Below the pieces are notes generated by a model. The model was given only the letters and a program-made list of their open reading frames with translations. It made no database searches and was not told the DNA's origin. Positions 1 through 6,667 of a DNA stretch of 10,809 nt are shown one piece after another. The number at the start of each line of letters is the position of its first letter. Position 1 is the first letter of the stretch. Origin of the DNA: JBHEKP01 sp041859375 (lineage in GTDB: Bacteria; Hydrogenedentota; Hydrogenedentia; Hydrogenedentales; CAITNO01). The position numbers were made by a program, and so were the translations under genes. The stretch spans positions 1-10,809 of the forward strand of contig JBHEKP010000101.1 of assembly GCA_041859375.1 (NCBI GenBank), written 5' to 3'.

Positions 1-1
1 G

Positions 2-3000
2 AAGACGGTGCACTTCGGCGACGGCAACGTGTCCCGCGTCATTTCCAACAAGAAGGCCGCGCAGCTGCGCGAGGTCAATGTGGTTCTCACCGACATCGGC
101 GCGGATCCTTACGGCCCCCCCGGCAACGGCGGCTTCAACCCGCGCGACGGCCTTGATCCGATGAACTACAACATCTGGGGTTCGCCGCTCATCGAGACCA
201 CGGCGCTCAGCGACGACTTCACGTACAACGGCATCTGGGTGTGGCACGACACGAACAACAACGGCAAGTTTGATCCGCCCACGCCCCTTGCGACCGGCGG
301 GCTCACCTTCAACGGCGACTATCCGATGCTGCCCTCCGCGACCATGGTGACGGGCGAGCGCATGCCGGCGTGGGAGTATGTCCCGCTTCCCCCGGGCGGC
401 GGCGATCCCTGGTGGAAGATATCGATGCGCCTCTTCGGCGGCACCCGCAAGGCGGGGAATGTGATCGGCACGGCGTCGCTGGACTTCGTCGAGGGCTGGC
501 TTGAGCCGGTGCCCGACAACTTCGGCACCTCCACGGCCTCCGCCGACTGGTCCGCGGACTACTTTGTGGTGGTGCGCACGGACAGCGGCTACAAGGACGC
601 GTCGCTGAAGCCCGCGGACAACACGGGCATCACCTACGGCGCGGACTTCAAGGCCTTCATCGAGCCGCGCCGCTTCAACCCGGTCACCGGCCAGACCGAG
701 GGCGGCATCTTCGCGGACAGCCAGCTCCCGGCGCAGGGCATCCCCTCCGGCGGCGGCATCGTCTCCCCGTGGCAGGATGATCCGCGCTGGGGCGCCTCGG
801 AGCCCTGGTGGCCGCAGCGCACCTTCAACCAGGCCGCGGCGCGGCCCTTCCGGGTCGGCATGGAGGTGCACGACCTCGTGCTCACCTACGAATCCGACTC
901 CCGGTACAGGGTCATCTCGGATCTGTTCTACATCAACATGATCAACCTTGAGGATCCCTCCAGCATCGAGCTGCTGGAGCAGTACGACGTGGGCGGCTAC
1001 AGCGACATCGGCATCGGCCCGCTGAGCGGCTTTGACAAGTGGCTCGACCCCTTCGGGCTTGAGCAGGCGAAGTTCCTCAACGGCCACACGATTGACGTGA
1101 GGAAATGGCGCCTCTACGGCAGCGTCACGGTGAATTTCTTCGCGGATCTGGGGCTGACCCTGCTCTTCGACGACACCATGAGCTACGGCCAGTTCGCCTT
1201 CGAGACGGTTCCCTTCTACAACTACCTCGAGGGCATCGGCGACACGCCGCCGACGGGCCCCCGCTCCAGCGCCTATCCGAACCCGCCGCAGGCGCCGCTG
1301 CTCCCGACCCATGACACGTGGTCCATGGAGCTGCTGCCCGGCGAGTACCCGCGCCTGAGCCAGTGGCGGCCCGAGAACGCGCAGGCGCGCCTGCTCACCC
1401 AGAAGACGGACGCCAACAGCAACCATGTCCCGATGCTCGGCATCAACGCGTCCGCCACGGTGGACCCGGTGGTGCTGGCGAGCGGCGATCCCGTCTCCAT
1501 CAGCCAGATTGTGGTTGCGTTGTGGGGTCCGGAGTTCACGCCCGACATGCTGAAGCCCCTCGACCCCGACAGCAACGACAACCAGAGCCTGGATTCGGGC
1601 CTGCTGCTTTGGGAGGACGCGGACGCAAACGGCGTGTTCCTGAACACGCAGGACTTCCAGAACTACCCCGAGGACGGCACCCCGCTGCCGCTGCTGGACC
1701 GCATCATCCCCGTGACGGGGCTGAAGTGGGCCAACGCGCCGGAGCTGATTGACATTGACGGCGACGGGCGCGTTGACGACATGAACGGCGACGGGCGCGT
1801 GGACGACACGGACCGTGCCTGGGTGCTCACCCTGTTCCCGAAGACCAACTGGCGCGTGCCTGGGGTGGACGACTACCTCTTTGAGGGCAGCCTGCCGATT
1901 GAGAAGTCCGCCGGCGGCGGGGACGGTTCCGGAAAGAAGGGCGTGAAGGGCATCGGCGTCCTTGAGATGAACCGGGTGTTCGACGCGCCTTCGGCGGAGA
2001 AGGCCCTTGACGCGGCCGTGCCGCAGCCGGGCGACGATCTGTTCATCAGCATCAGCACCTCGGACAAGGCGAAGCGCTTCCAGAAGGTGCGCGCCGTGGT
2101 TCCCGCCACCCTGCCCACGCGCACGGCGGACCGCAGGAAGGCCGGCGTGCAGTTCTTCCCGCAGGTGAACACCAGCACCACGGCCTTTGTGAAGAACAGC
2201 CCGGAAGAGGATCCGGTGCAGGACTTCTTCGGCCACGACATGCTCGAGGTGAACGTGCCCACGCGCGTCCTCGACATGACCAACCGCCGCACCAACGTCT
2301 ACATCGCGGGCGGCCCGCTGCCCGTGATGGGGCTGGATCTGGCCACCAACCGGCCGGAGAACACCCTCGCCTACGGCGCGGGCGGCATCGGCCTGGGCAA
2401 CGGTTTCCGTGTCCCGGGCGCGGCGTGGACGCAGAACGCCTTCGCCGGCGCGTGGCTGGTGGACTCCCGGTATGAAACGTTTGAGATCGTGGCGAACTCG
2501 GCGATTGAGCTGACGCTGCTGGGCGGGACGCCCGCCGCGGGCAACTGGCGGATTGTGACCGATCCGACCTTCTTCGAGGAGCTGACGGTCGAGTTCTACC
2601 AGCAGGCGGGCGCGGAGAATTTCAACCCGCTCACGGACCTGCTGCCGCTGAACATTGACCAGCGCATCAGCGGCGTGGCGCTGTACCGCGACAACGACAA
2701 CCATCCGGACAACCGGAACGGCATGTATGACGCGGGCGTGGACATTCCGCTGTACCTTGACGCGCCGCCGCGCTTCTCCGGCCAGACCGCGGAGGAAATC
2801 CAGGTGAAGTTCGTCTTCTCGACGCCCGGCACCGACGACTTCCCCGTGTCGCGGGCGCAGCAGACGCGCAACCGCCAGTGGGTGCAGGACACCTTCGGCA
2901 GCACGCTCGGCGATCCGGACAGCGGTCCCGACTTCTTTGTGGTGGTGCGCGCCTCGCAGAACATGCAGCAGGGCGACACCTTCCGCATGGGCGTCGTGGG

Positions 3001-3997
3001 CTGGGGTCCGAACACGCCGACCGAGCCGGACCCGGACAACTGGGCGGGCCTGCCGGGCGAGGACCGGAACGACTACGTCAAGTTCCGCGAATTCCCGTGG
3101 GCCGAGCGCGGCGTGGGCTTCATCTCCTACTCCCGCGCCCCGCAGAGCTACTATTACATGAACGGCGCGAAGGCGGGTGTGCGCCCGGACACCAGCGGCT
3201 ACAGCTGGATCCGCAGCCACACCGCGGTGAAGCGCAGGTCCGGCGAGATTGTGGCGAACGTGCGGGCGGTCGGCCCGACCACGATGGTGGTTGATTCCGT
3301 CTCCCAGACGCAGCTTCCCTCGCAGACGCTGCCGGGCGAGCCCTTCACCTTTGTCATCTACGGCCGCAACTTCGGGACCAACCCGGTGGTTGTGCTCAGC
3401 GGCTATGACGTTGTCGTCACCGCCGCGTCGGACACCGCCATCAGCGTGTCCATCAGCACAAACAGCACCGTGGTGCCGCAGGATCCCATCGTGCTCATCA
3501 TCCGGAACCCGCTGACGGGCGAGGAGACGAGCCGGTCCGACCTGTTCACCCTGGTGCCCGGGTCGGTGGGCCAGCGTCCAAAGATTACCGCGGTGGATCC
3601 GCCCAAGGGTTCGCGGGACTCGTTCCCGGTGCGGATCATGGGCGAGAACCTCGGCAACAGCATCAATTCGGTCAAGGTCACCTTCGGCATCACCGTGATG
3701 CCCGTGCAGGAAGTCGCGCCCGACGGCAGCTACATCGTGGTGGCCTTCCCGGGCGGCGGCCTCCCCGAGCCCGGCAAGATGGATGTGAAGGTGAGCAACC
3801 TGGCAAAGAGCGCCGACGACGTGCTGATCAACGGTTTCGAGTATGTGAACGACACGAAGCGCCGCAAGTTCTTCGGGTTGTTCGCCTGCTCGCCCGGCGC
3901 GGGCGGCAACGGCGCGGACTGGGGCGACGCCCTCTGGCTGATGGCGACGCTGGCCGCGCTGGCCGCGGCGCGGCGCGGGAAACGCGTGAAAAACTGA
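2..3997 (+). CDS. Large modular surface protein with Ca-binding loops, IPT/TIG domains and Cys-type C-terminal anchor (5' partial)
   Basis: The frame is open to the left edge. The first start-like codon, GTG at 8, has no visible ribosome binding site and falls inside what reads as ongoing domain sequence, so the gene very likely begins upstream. At least 1,331 residues lie in the window. Visible content: acidic Ca-binding-type loops at 248-274 (DTNNNGKFD), 1616-1645 (DADANGVF), 1751-1813 (two overlapping dockerin-like loops) and 2690-2731 (DNDN...DNRNGMYD). Beta-rich motifs follow three of these loops: YFVVVR at 560-577, LFISIS at 2039-2056 and DFFVVVR at 2930-2950. Together they suggest three diverged copies of one module. 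Two IPT/TIG-like Ig folds occupy about 3275-3560 and 3575-3850. The tail (3863-3994) has RRKFFGLFAC, a Gly-rich stretch, a hydrophobic helix and a basic end (RRGKRVKN), as in C-terminal sorting signals. No enzymatic motif was found. The likely role is structural or adhesive at the cell surface; the exact function is unknown. Confidence 0.88.
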   Translation, partial: KTVHFGDGNVSRVISNKKAAQLREVNVVLTDIGADPYGPPGNGGFNPRDGLDPMNYNIWGSPLIETTALSDDFTYNGIWVWHDTNNNGKFDPPTPLATGGLTFNGDYPMLPSATMVTGERMPAWEYVPLPPGGGDPWWKISMRLFGGTRKAGNVIGTASLDFVEGWLEPVPDNFGTSTASADWSADYFVVVRTDSGYKDASLKPADNTGITYGADFKAFIEPRRFNPVTGQTEGGIFADSQLPAQGIPSGGGIVSPWQDDPRWGASEPWWPQRTFNQAAARPFRVGMEVHDLVLTYESDSRYRVISDLFYINMINLEDPSSIELLEQYDVGGYSDIGIGPLSGFDKWLDPFGLEQAKFLNGHTIDVRKWRLYGSVTVNFFADLGLTLLFDDTMSYGQFAFETVPFYNYLEGIGDTPPTGPRSSAYPNPPQAPLLPTHDTWSMELLPGEYPRLSQWRPENAQARLLTQKTDANSNHVPMLGINASATVDPVVLASGDPVSISQIVVALWGPEFTPDMLKPLDPDSNDNQSLDSGLLLWEDADANGVFLNTQDFQNYPEDGTPLPLLDRIIPVTGLKWANAPELIDIDGDGRVDDMNGDGRVDDTDRAWVLTLFPKTNWRVPGVDDYLFEGSLPIEKSAGGGDGSGKKGVKGIGVLEMNRVFDAPSAEKALDAAVPQPGDDLFISISTSDKAKRFQKVRAVVPATLPTRTADRRKAGVQFFPQVNTSTTAFVKNSPEEDPVQDFFGHDMLEVNVPTRVLDMTNRRTNVYIAGGPLPVMGLDLATNRPENTLAYGAGGIGLGNGFRVPGAAWTQNAFAGAWLVDSRYETFEIVANSAIELTLLGGTPAAGNWRIVTDPTFFEELTVEFYQQAGAENFNPLTDLLPLNIDQRISGVALYRDNDNHPDNRNGMYDAGVDIPLYLDAPPRFSGQTAEEIQVKFVFSTPGTDDFPVSRAQQTRNRQWVQDTFGSTLGDPDSGPDFFVVVRASQNMQQGDTFRMGVVGWGPNTPTEPDPDNWAGLPGEDRNDYVKFREFPWAERGVGFISYSRAPQSYYYMNGAKAGVRPDTSGYSWIRSHTAVKRRSGEIVANVRAVGPTTMVVDSVSQTQLPSQTLPGEPFTFVIYGRNFGTNPVVVLSGYDVVVTAASDTAISVSISTNSTVVPQDPIVLIIRNPLTGEETSRSDLFTLVPGSVGQRPKITAVDPPKGSRDSFPVRIMGENLGNSINSVKVTFGITVMPVQEVAPDGSYIVVAFPGGGLPEPGKMDVKVSNLAKSADDVLINGFEYVNDTKRRKFFGLFACSPGAGGNGADWGDALWLMATLAALAAARRGKRVKN
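1751..1813 (+). repeat. Tandem 27-base duplication encoding two dockerin/EF-hand-like Ca loops
   Basis: Units at 1751-1777 and 1778-1804 are identical at 24 of 27 positions. They encode D-I-D-G-D-G-R-V-D and D-M-N-G-D-G-R-V-D, followed by D-T-D. The second reads as a complete 12-residue loop (D1, N3, D5, G6, V8, D12), as in type I dockerins and EF-hands. The first is the same with Asn at position 12. Calcium binding is inferred from the motif. No cohesin or cellulosome context is visible. Confidence 0.7.
3863..3994 (+). other. C-terminal anchor/sorting-like signal with conserved-type Cys
   Basis: This segment covers the last 44 residues of the large surface protein. A short basic patch (RRK) precedes FFGLFAC, whose Cys is at 3887-3889. 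Next come a Gly-rich linker ending in DWGD, a hydrophobic helix of about 16 residues (ALWLMATLAALAAA) and a basic tail. This order (Cys, Gly-rich, helix, Arg cluster at the very C-terminus) resembles the Cys-containing CTERM signals such as MYXO-CTERM and JDVT-CTERM. Known examples of these are thought to be cut by intramembrane CPBP-type proteases and lipid-anchored at the Cys. I cannot assign it to a named class. The matching protease is not in this window. Confidence 0.6.
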
Positions 3998-4003
3998 GCC
4001 TTT

Positions 4004-4042
4004 GCGTCCGGGAGGGCGCGCTGTCGCGCCCCTCCCGGATGC
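4004..4042 (+). terminator. GC-rich stem-loop after the large surface protein gene (no T-tract)
   Basis: Seven bases past the stop codon the arms TCCGGGAGGGCGCG (4007-4020) and CGCGCCCCTCCCGGA (4025-4039) pair almost perfectly around a CTGT loop with one bulge. The stem extends a further three pairs outward, one of them G-U. No run of T follows, so it is not a canonical intrinsic terminator. It could act as a Rho-assisted terminator or as a 3'-end stabilising hairpin between the two exported-protein genes. Confidence 0.45.
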
Positions 4043-4084
4043 TGTTGAAGCAACGGCAGAATGCATAAAACGGGACTTTTCGCG

Positions 4085-4110
4085 GATTCGGGCCGGAGAT
4101 TCGGGCCGGA
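4085..4110 (+). repeat. Perfect 13-base tandem duplication upstream of the composite gene
   Basis: GATTCGGGCCGGA occurs twice with no spacer (4085-4097 and 4098-4110). It ends about 25 bases before the start codon of the matrixin-like gene. Its core CGGGCCGG is close to palindromic. It may be a regulator site or part of the leader, or simply a recent slippage event. The rest of the 3998-4135 gap holds the stem-loop described separately and no convincing -35/-10 pair; TTGAAG at 4045 and CATAAA at 4064 are only 13 bases apart. Confidence 0.6.
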
Positions 4111-4135
4111 ATAAAGCGGGGAAAGGATCTTGACA

Positions 4136-6592
4136 GTGAGCATGTGCAGCAAAAAGATCGCGGTGGCCGGGTGCTGCGCCATCCTTGCGGTTTTGGCGGC
4201 CGGTGACGCGGCGGCGTTTTTTCCGCAGGGCGGCTTCAACGAGTTCGGCCAGGTGCGCTATGCCGTGTGGCCCTTCCAGGATTTTGACACCGACAACGAC
4301 GGGCTGATCGAGCGCGGAGAGGGCCTGGAATTCCGCATTGAGACGGGTCCGCGCGGTTTCACCCCCGCCGAGGCGGACATGGTCAAGGCGGGCTTCCAGG
4401 TGTGGCAGAACGTGCCCACCAGCTATGCAAATTTCAGGTTTGTGGGCAACATTGAGGATCCCATCACCCCCGGCATCACCTCCCCGGACTATCTGCCCAC
4501 CGTGTTCATGCAGGTGACCACCGTGCCCGAGGGATCCACCAGCATCCAGCCCGACCCGGTGGAGAACATCCTCACCGAGCTCGGCGGATCCATCACCGCC
4601 ATCACGCTGAAGCTGTACACCATCACCGACGTGCCCGTGGAGTCCGGCGGCACCCAGGTGATTGTGCCCGCGGGCAACATCCTTGACTGTGACATTGTCG
4701 TGGACGCGAATCTCCACCGCGCCGGCGAGGTGGTTTCCAACTTCGGCACCATCGACCTGAAGGCGTCCATGGTGGCGTCGGTTGGCACGTTGCTCGGCCT
4801 GGGCTACACGCCCCTGAACAACCTGGAACCCTACGATCCCGAAATCGCCACGGGCCTGCCCATTGAGACCACGGCGCTCCAGTTCACCGGCCCGGACGGC
4901 GTGCCCACCATGATTGGCGCCACGCCCACCATGTTCCAGGCCTATTTCCTCACGGAGAACCCCGACGGCTCCTTCTCCCCCGGCTGGGCCGACCTCGCGC
5001 CGGATGACATTTCCGGTGTTTCCTGGCTCTATCCGCGCACCGACGGCCAGGAGAAGTTCTTTGACGTGTCCCAGGAGGCGCGCACCCACACCCGCCGGGG
5101 CACCGGCATCCCCTCCTCGCCCATTTCGGGGGCGCACATCGTTGCGTGGGCCAATGTGACCAACAACGAGGCGGACCGGCGCGTGCCCCTGTTCAGCACC
5201 ATAAGCGGCCTTTTTGTCCGTTACAACAACGAGCAGCTTGTGGGCAAGTTCACCGTCCAGGGGCTGTGGAAGCAGTTTGAAATCCCCGGCGCCAACGGGG
5301 ACCTTTTCGACGCGACCTACACGCTCACGCTCAACCCGCTGACGGGTTCCGGCGTGGAGCGCCAGGCGCCCCCGGGGCTCACCCCGGAACTGGTGGACAG
5401 CCTTCAGGGCGCGCTTCCGGCCAGCTACTCGCTGGACACGCGCGGCGCGGACGCCTTTTCCACGAACTACCCCTCCGAGGTGTTCAACGAGTTCGGCAAC
5501 ATCTACGACATCCAGAACAACGCCGCCGGCACCGCGCTCAAGTGGGACTTTGAGGAAAACAAGGTGGTCAGCAAAACCACCGGCAAGGCGCTGCCGACGA
5601 TGCTTCCCATGAACCGCCCCATGTTCGGCGACCCCAACGACGTGTGCCCCATGAACGTGCTTGAGGGCATCGGCGGCGGCGAGGGCGGCGTGGACACGGG
5701 CAACATTGACGTGGGCGATGTGGCCGGGGGGCTGGGGCTTGGCACGCAGAAACTCCGGGGCTTCCGCGACGACGTGCTTCTGCGCTCCGCGCCGGGCACC
5801 GCCGTGGTCAACCTGTATTACGCGGTTTCCCCCGCGCTGGCCCGCTTCCTCATCCGCCATGACTGGGCCATGCGCGGCTTTGCGGGCGTGGTTACGGTAA
5901 TGGAGTGGCTTATGAGGCACTGGATTCTTCTTGTCACGGTCGCCCTTTCCGGGGCGCTCGGCGCGGGCGCGCTTTTCCGGAGGTCCCGCCGCCATTCGGC
6001 TGCGGCCGCGGCCCTGCTGCTTGTGGCCGCCGTCGCGCTTTCCGCGGCCCCCGCGTCGGCCAACCAGGTGTTCACCAGCACGGCCGGCATGGTCTCCGCC
6101 GCGAGCCACATCTACAAGGGCAAGGTCCTTTCCACTACCGGCCGCTGGGCCGGCGGCGGCCGCATCTACACGGACGTTGTGGTTGAGGTTCAGGAGACGA
6201 TCAAGGGTCAGGCCAACAAGGGCGCGGCGGTTTCCTTCTCCGTCATCGGCGGCCAGGTGGGCGGCATGGCGATGTCCGCGAGCGGCATCCCCACCTTCAC
6301 CAAGGACGAGGAAATCATCCTTTACCTCAAGACGGTCGCGGGTCGCGGCATTGCCGTGTGCAACGGCGAGCGGGGCAAGCAGATCATTTACACCAGCCAG
6401 TCCACCGGCGAAAAGTATGTCGTCGGCGGCAGCGCGATTGGCGACGCCGCCCTTGCGCAGGATGAAAAGGCCATGAAGGCGGGCGGTTTCGCGGACGCGG
6501 ACGGCGGGGGCAGCCCGGGCGGGGTTCCCGTGGACGATTACGTGGACTACCTGCGGGCGGTGGTCAGGGCGCAGGAGCCCGCCTCCGAATAA
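4136..6592 (+). CDS. Composite secreted protein: inactive matrixin-like domain, degenerate CFI-box, TM, then internal signal peptide and second secreted domain
   Basis: Possible starts are TTG 4130, GTG 4136 and ATG 4142. GTG 4136 lies 9 bases after GGAAAGG, so I prefer it (818 residues); ATG 4142 is a close alternative. Residues 1-27 form a signal peptide (KK, hydrophobic core, cut after DAAA). Residues 51-62 form a perfect EF-hand-type loop (DTDNDGLIERGE). Residues about 40-301 follow the matrixin order: an AGFQVWQNV helix, a DCDIVVDAN strand, the active-site helix region and a closing DDISGVSWLYPR. However, the zinc site reads ASVGTLLGLGY (214-224), with none of the three His or the Glu of HExxHxxGxxH. 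Residues about 310-400 look like a carboxypeptidase-regulatory-type beta domain. Residues 540-590 match the second half of a CFI-box (LRGFRDDVLL, NLYYAVSPALA) without the CFIATAAYG part. A TM helix (596-614), RRSRRH and a second hydrophobic stretch ending APASA (642) follow, then a 176-residue domain of a type usually found as a separate secreted protein. Function unknown; probably envelope-bound and non-proteolytic. Confidence 0.88.
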   Translation: MSMCSKKIAVAGCCAILAVLAAGDAAAFFPQGGFNEFGQVRYAVWPFQDFDTDNDGLIERGEGLEFRIETGPRGFTPAEADMVKAGFQVWQNVPTSYANFRFVGNIEDPITPGITSPDYLPTVFMQVTTVPEGSTSIQPDPVENILTELGGSITAITLKLYTITDVPVESGGTQVIVPAGNILDCDIVVDANLHRAGEVVSNFGTIDLKASMVASVGTLLGLGYTPLNNLEPYDPEIATGLPIETTALQFTGPDGVPTMIGATPTMFQAYFLTENPDGSFSPGWADLAPDDISGVSWLYPRTDGQEKFFDVSQEARTHTRRGTGIPSSPISGAHIVAWANVTNNEADRRVPLFSTISGLFVRYNNEQLVGKFTVQGLWKQFEIPGANGDLFDATYTLTLNPLTGSGVERQAPPGLTPELVDSLQGALPASYSLDTRGADAFSTNYPSEVFNEFGNIYDIQNNAAGTALKWDFEENKVVSKTTGKALPTMLPMNRPMFGDPNDVCPMNVLEGIGGGEGGVDTGNIDVGDVAGGLGLGTQKLRGFRDDVLLRSAPGTAVVNLYYAVSPALARFLIRHDWAMRGFAGVVTVMEWLMRHWILLVTVALSGALGAGALFRRSRRHSAAAAALLLVAAVALSAAPASANQVFTSTAGMVSAASHIYKGKVLSTTGRWAGGGRIYTDVVVEVQETIKGQANKGAAVSFSVIGGQVGGMAMSASGIPTFTKDEEIILYLKTVAGRGIAVCNGERGKQIIYTSQSTGEKYVVGGSAIGDAALAQDEKAMKAGGFADADGGGSPGGVPVDDYVDYLRAVVRAQEPASE
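5978..6061 (+). other. Internal signal-peptide-like segment
   Basis: Within the composite gene the residues RRSRRH (5978-5995) are followed by a hydrophobic run of about 16 residues (SAAAAALLLVAAVALS) and then APASA before Asn. This is the n-, h- and c-region pattern of a type I signal peptide, with an AxA cleavage site at 6061/6062. The preceding helix (5921-5977) would cross the membrane outward-to-inward and the Arg cluster would stay in the cytoplasm, so this second segment would re-export the C-terminal domain. Cleavage is inferred, not shown. Confidence 0.6.
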
Positions 6593-6610
6593 TTCCGGCA
6601 CACCAACGGC

Positions 6611-6648
6611 ACACCGGGCGTCCCGCTGGACCGCCCGGTGTTTTTTTT
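6611..6648 (+). terminator. Intrinsic terminator after the composite secreted-protein gene
   Basis: CACCGGGCG (6612-6620) pairs perfectly with CGCCCGGTG (6632-6640) around an 11-base loop, with one extra A-T pair outside. It is followed directly by eight T (6641-6648). It begins 18 bases after the TAA of the upstream gene and is a textbook Rho-independent terminator for + strand transcription. Confidence 0.93.
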
Positions 6649-6653
6649 ACATG

Positions 6654-6660
6654 AAAGGGA
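6654..6660 (+). promoter_or_regulatory. Ribosome binding site deciding the GTG start of the URO-D-like gene
   Basis: AAAGGGA lies 7 bases before GTG 6668. It fixes the start there, because the earlier in-frame GTG at 6638 sits inside the terminator stem and would add a family-foreign leader (MFFLHEREPQ). Confidence 0.75.
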
Positions 6661-6667
6661 ACCACAA

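Noticed and set aside
4045..4070. Promoter-like TTGAAG and CATAAA before the composite gene
   Set aside because: Spacing of 13 bases is too short for a sigma-70 promoter and the -10 match is weak.
190..4880. Shared IETTAL stretch (15 identical bases at about 194 and 4866) in the two secreted-protein genes
   Set aside because: The match is short and the flanking sequence is unrelated; likely chance or a common beta-strand motif, not a real repeat.
6638..6667. Earlier GTG start for the URO-D-like gene
   Set aside because: It falls inside the terminator stem and T-tract; GTG 6668 has a ribosome binding site and a family-typical N-terminus.
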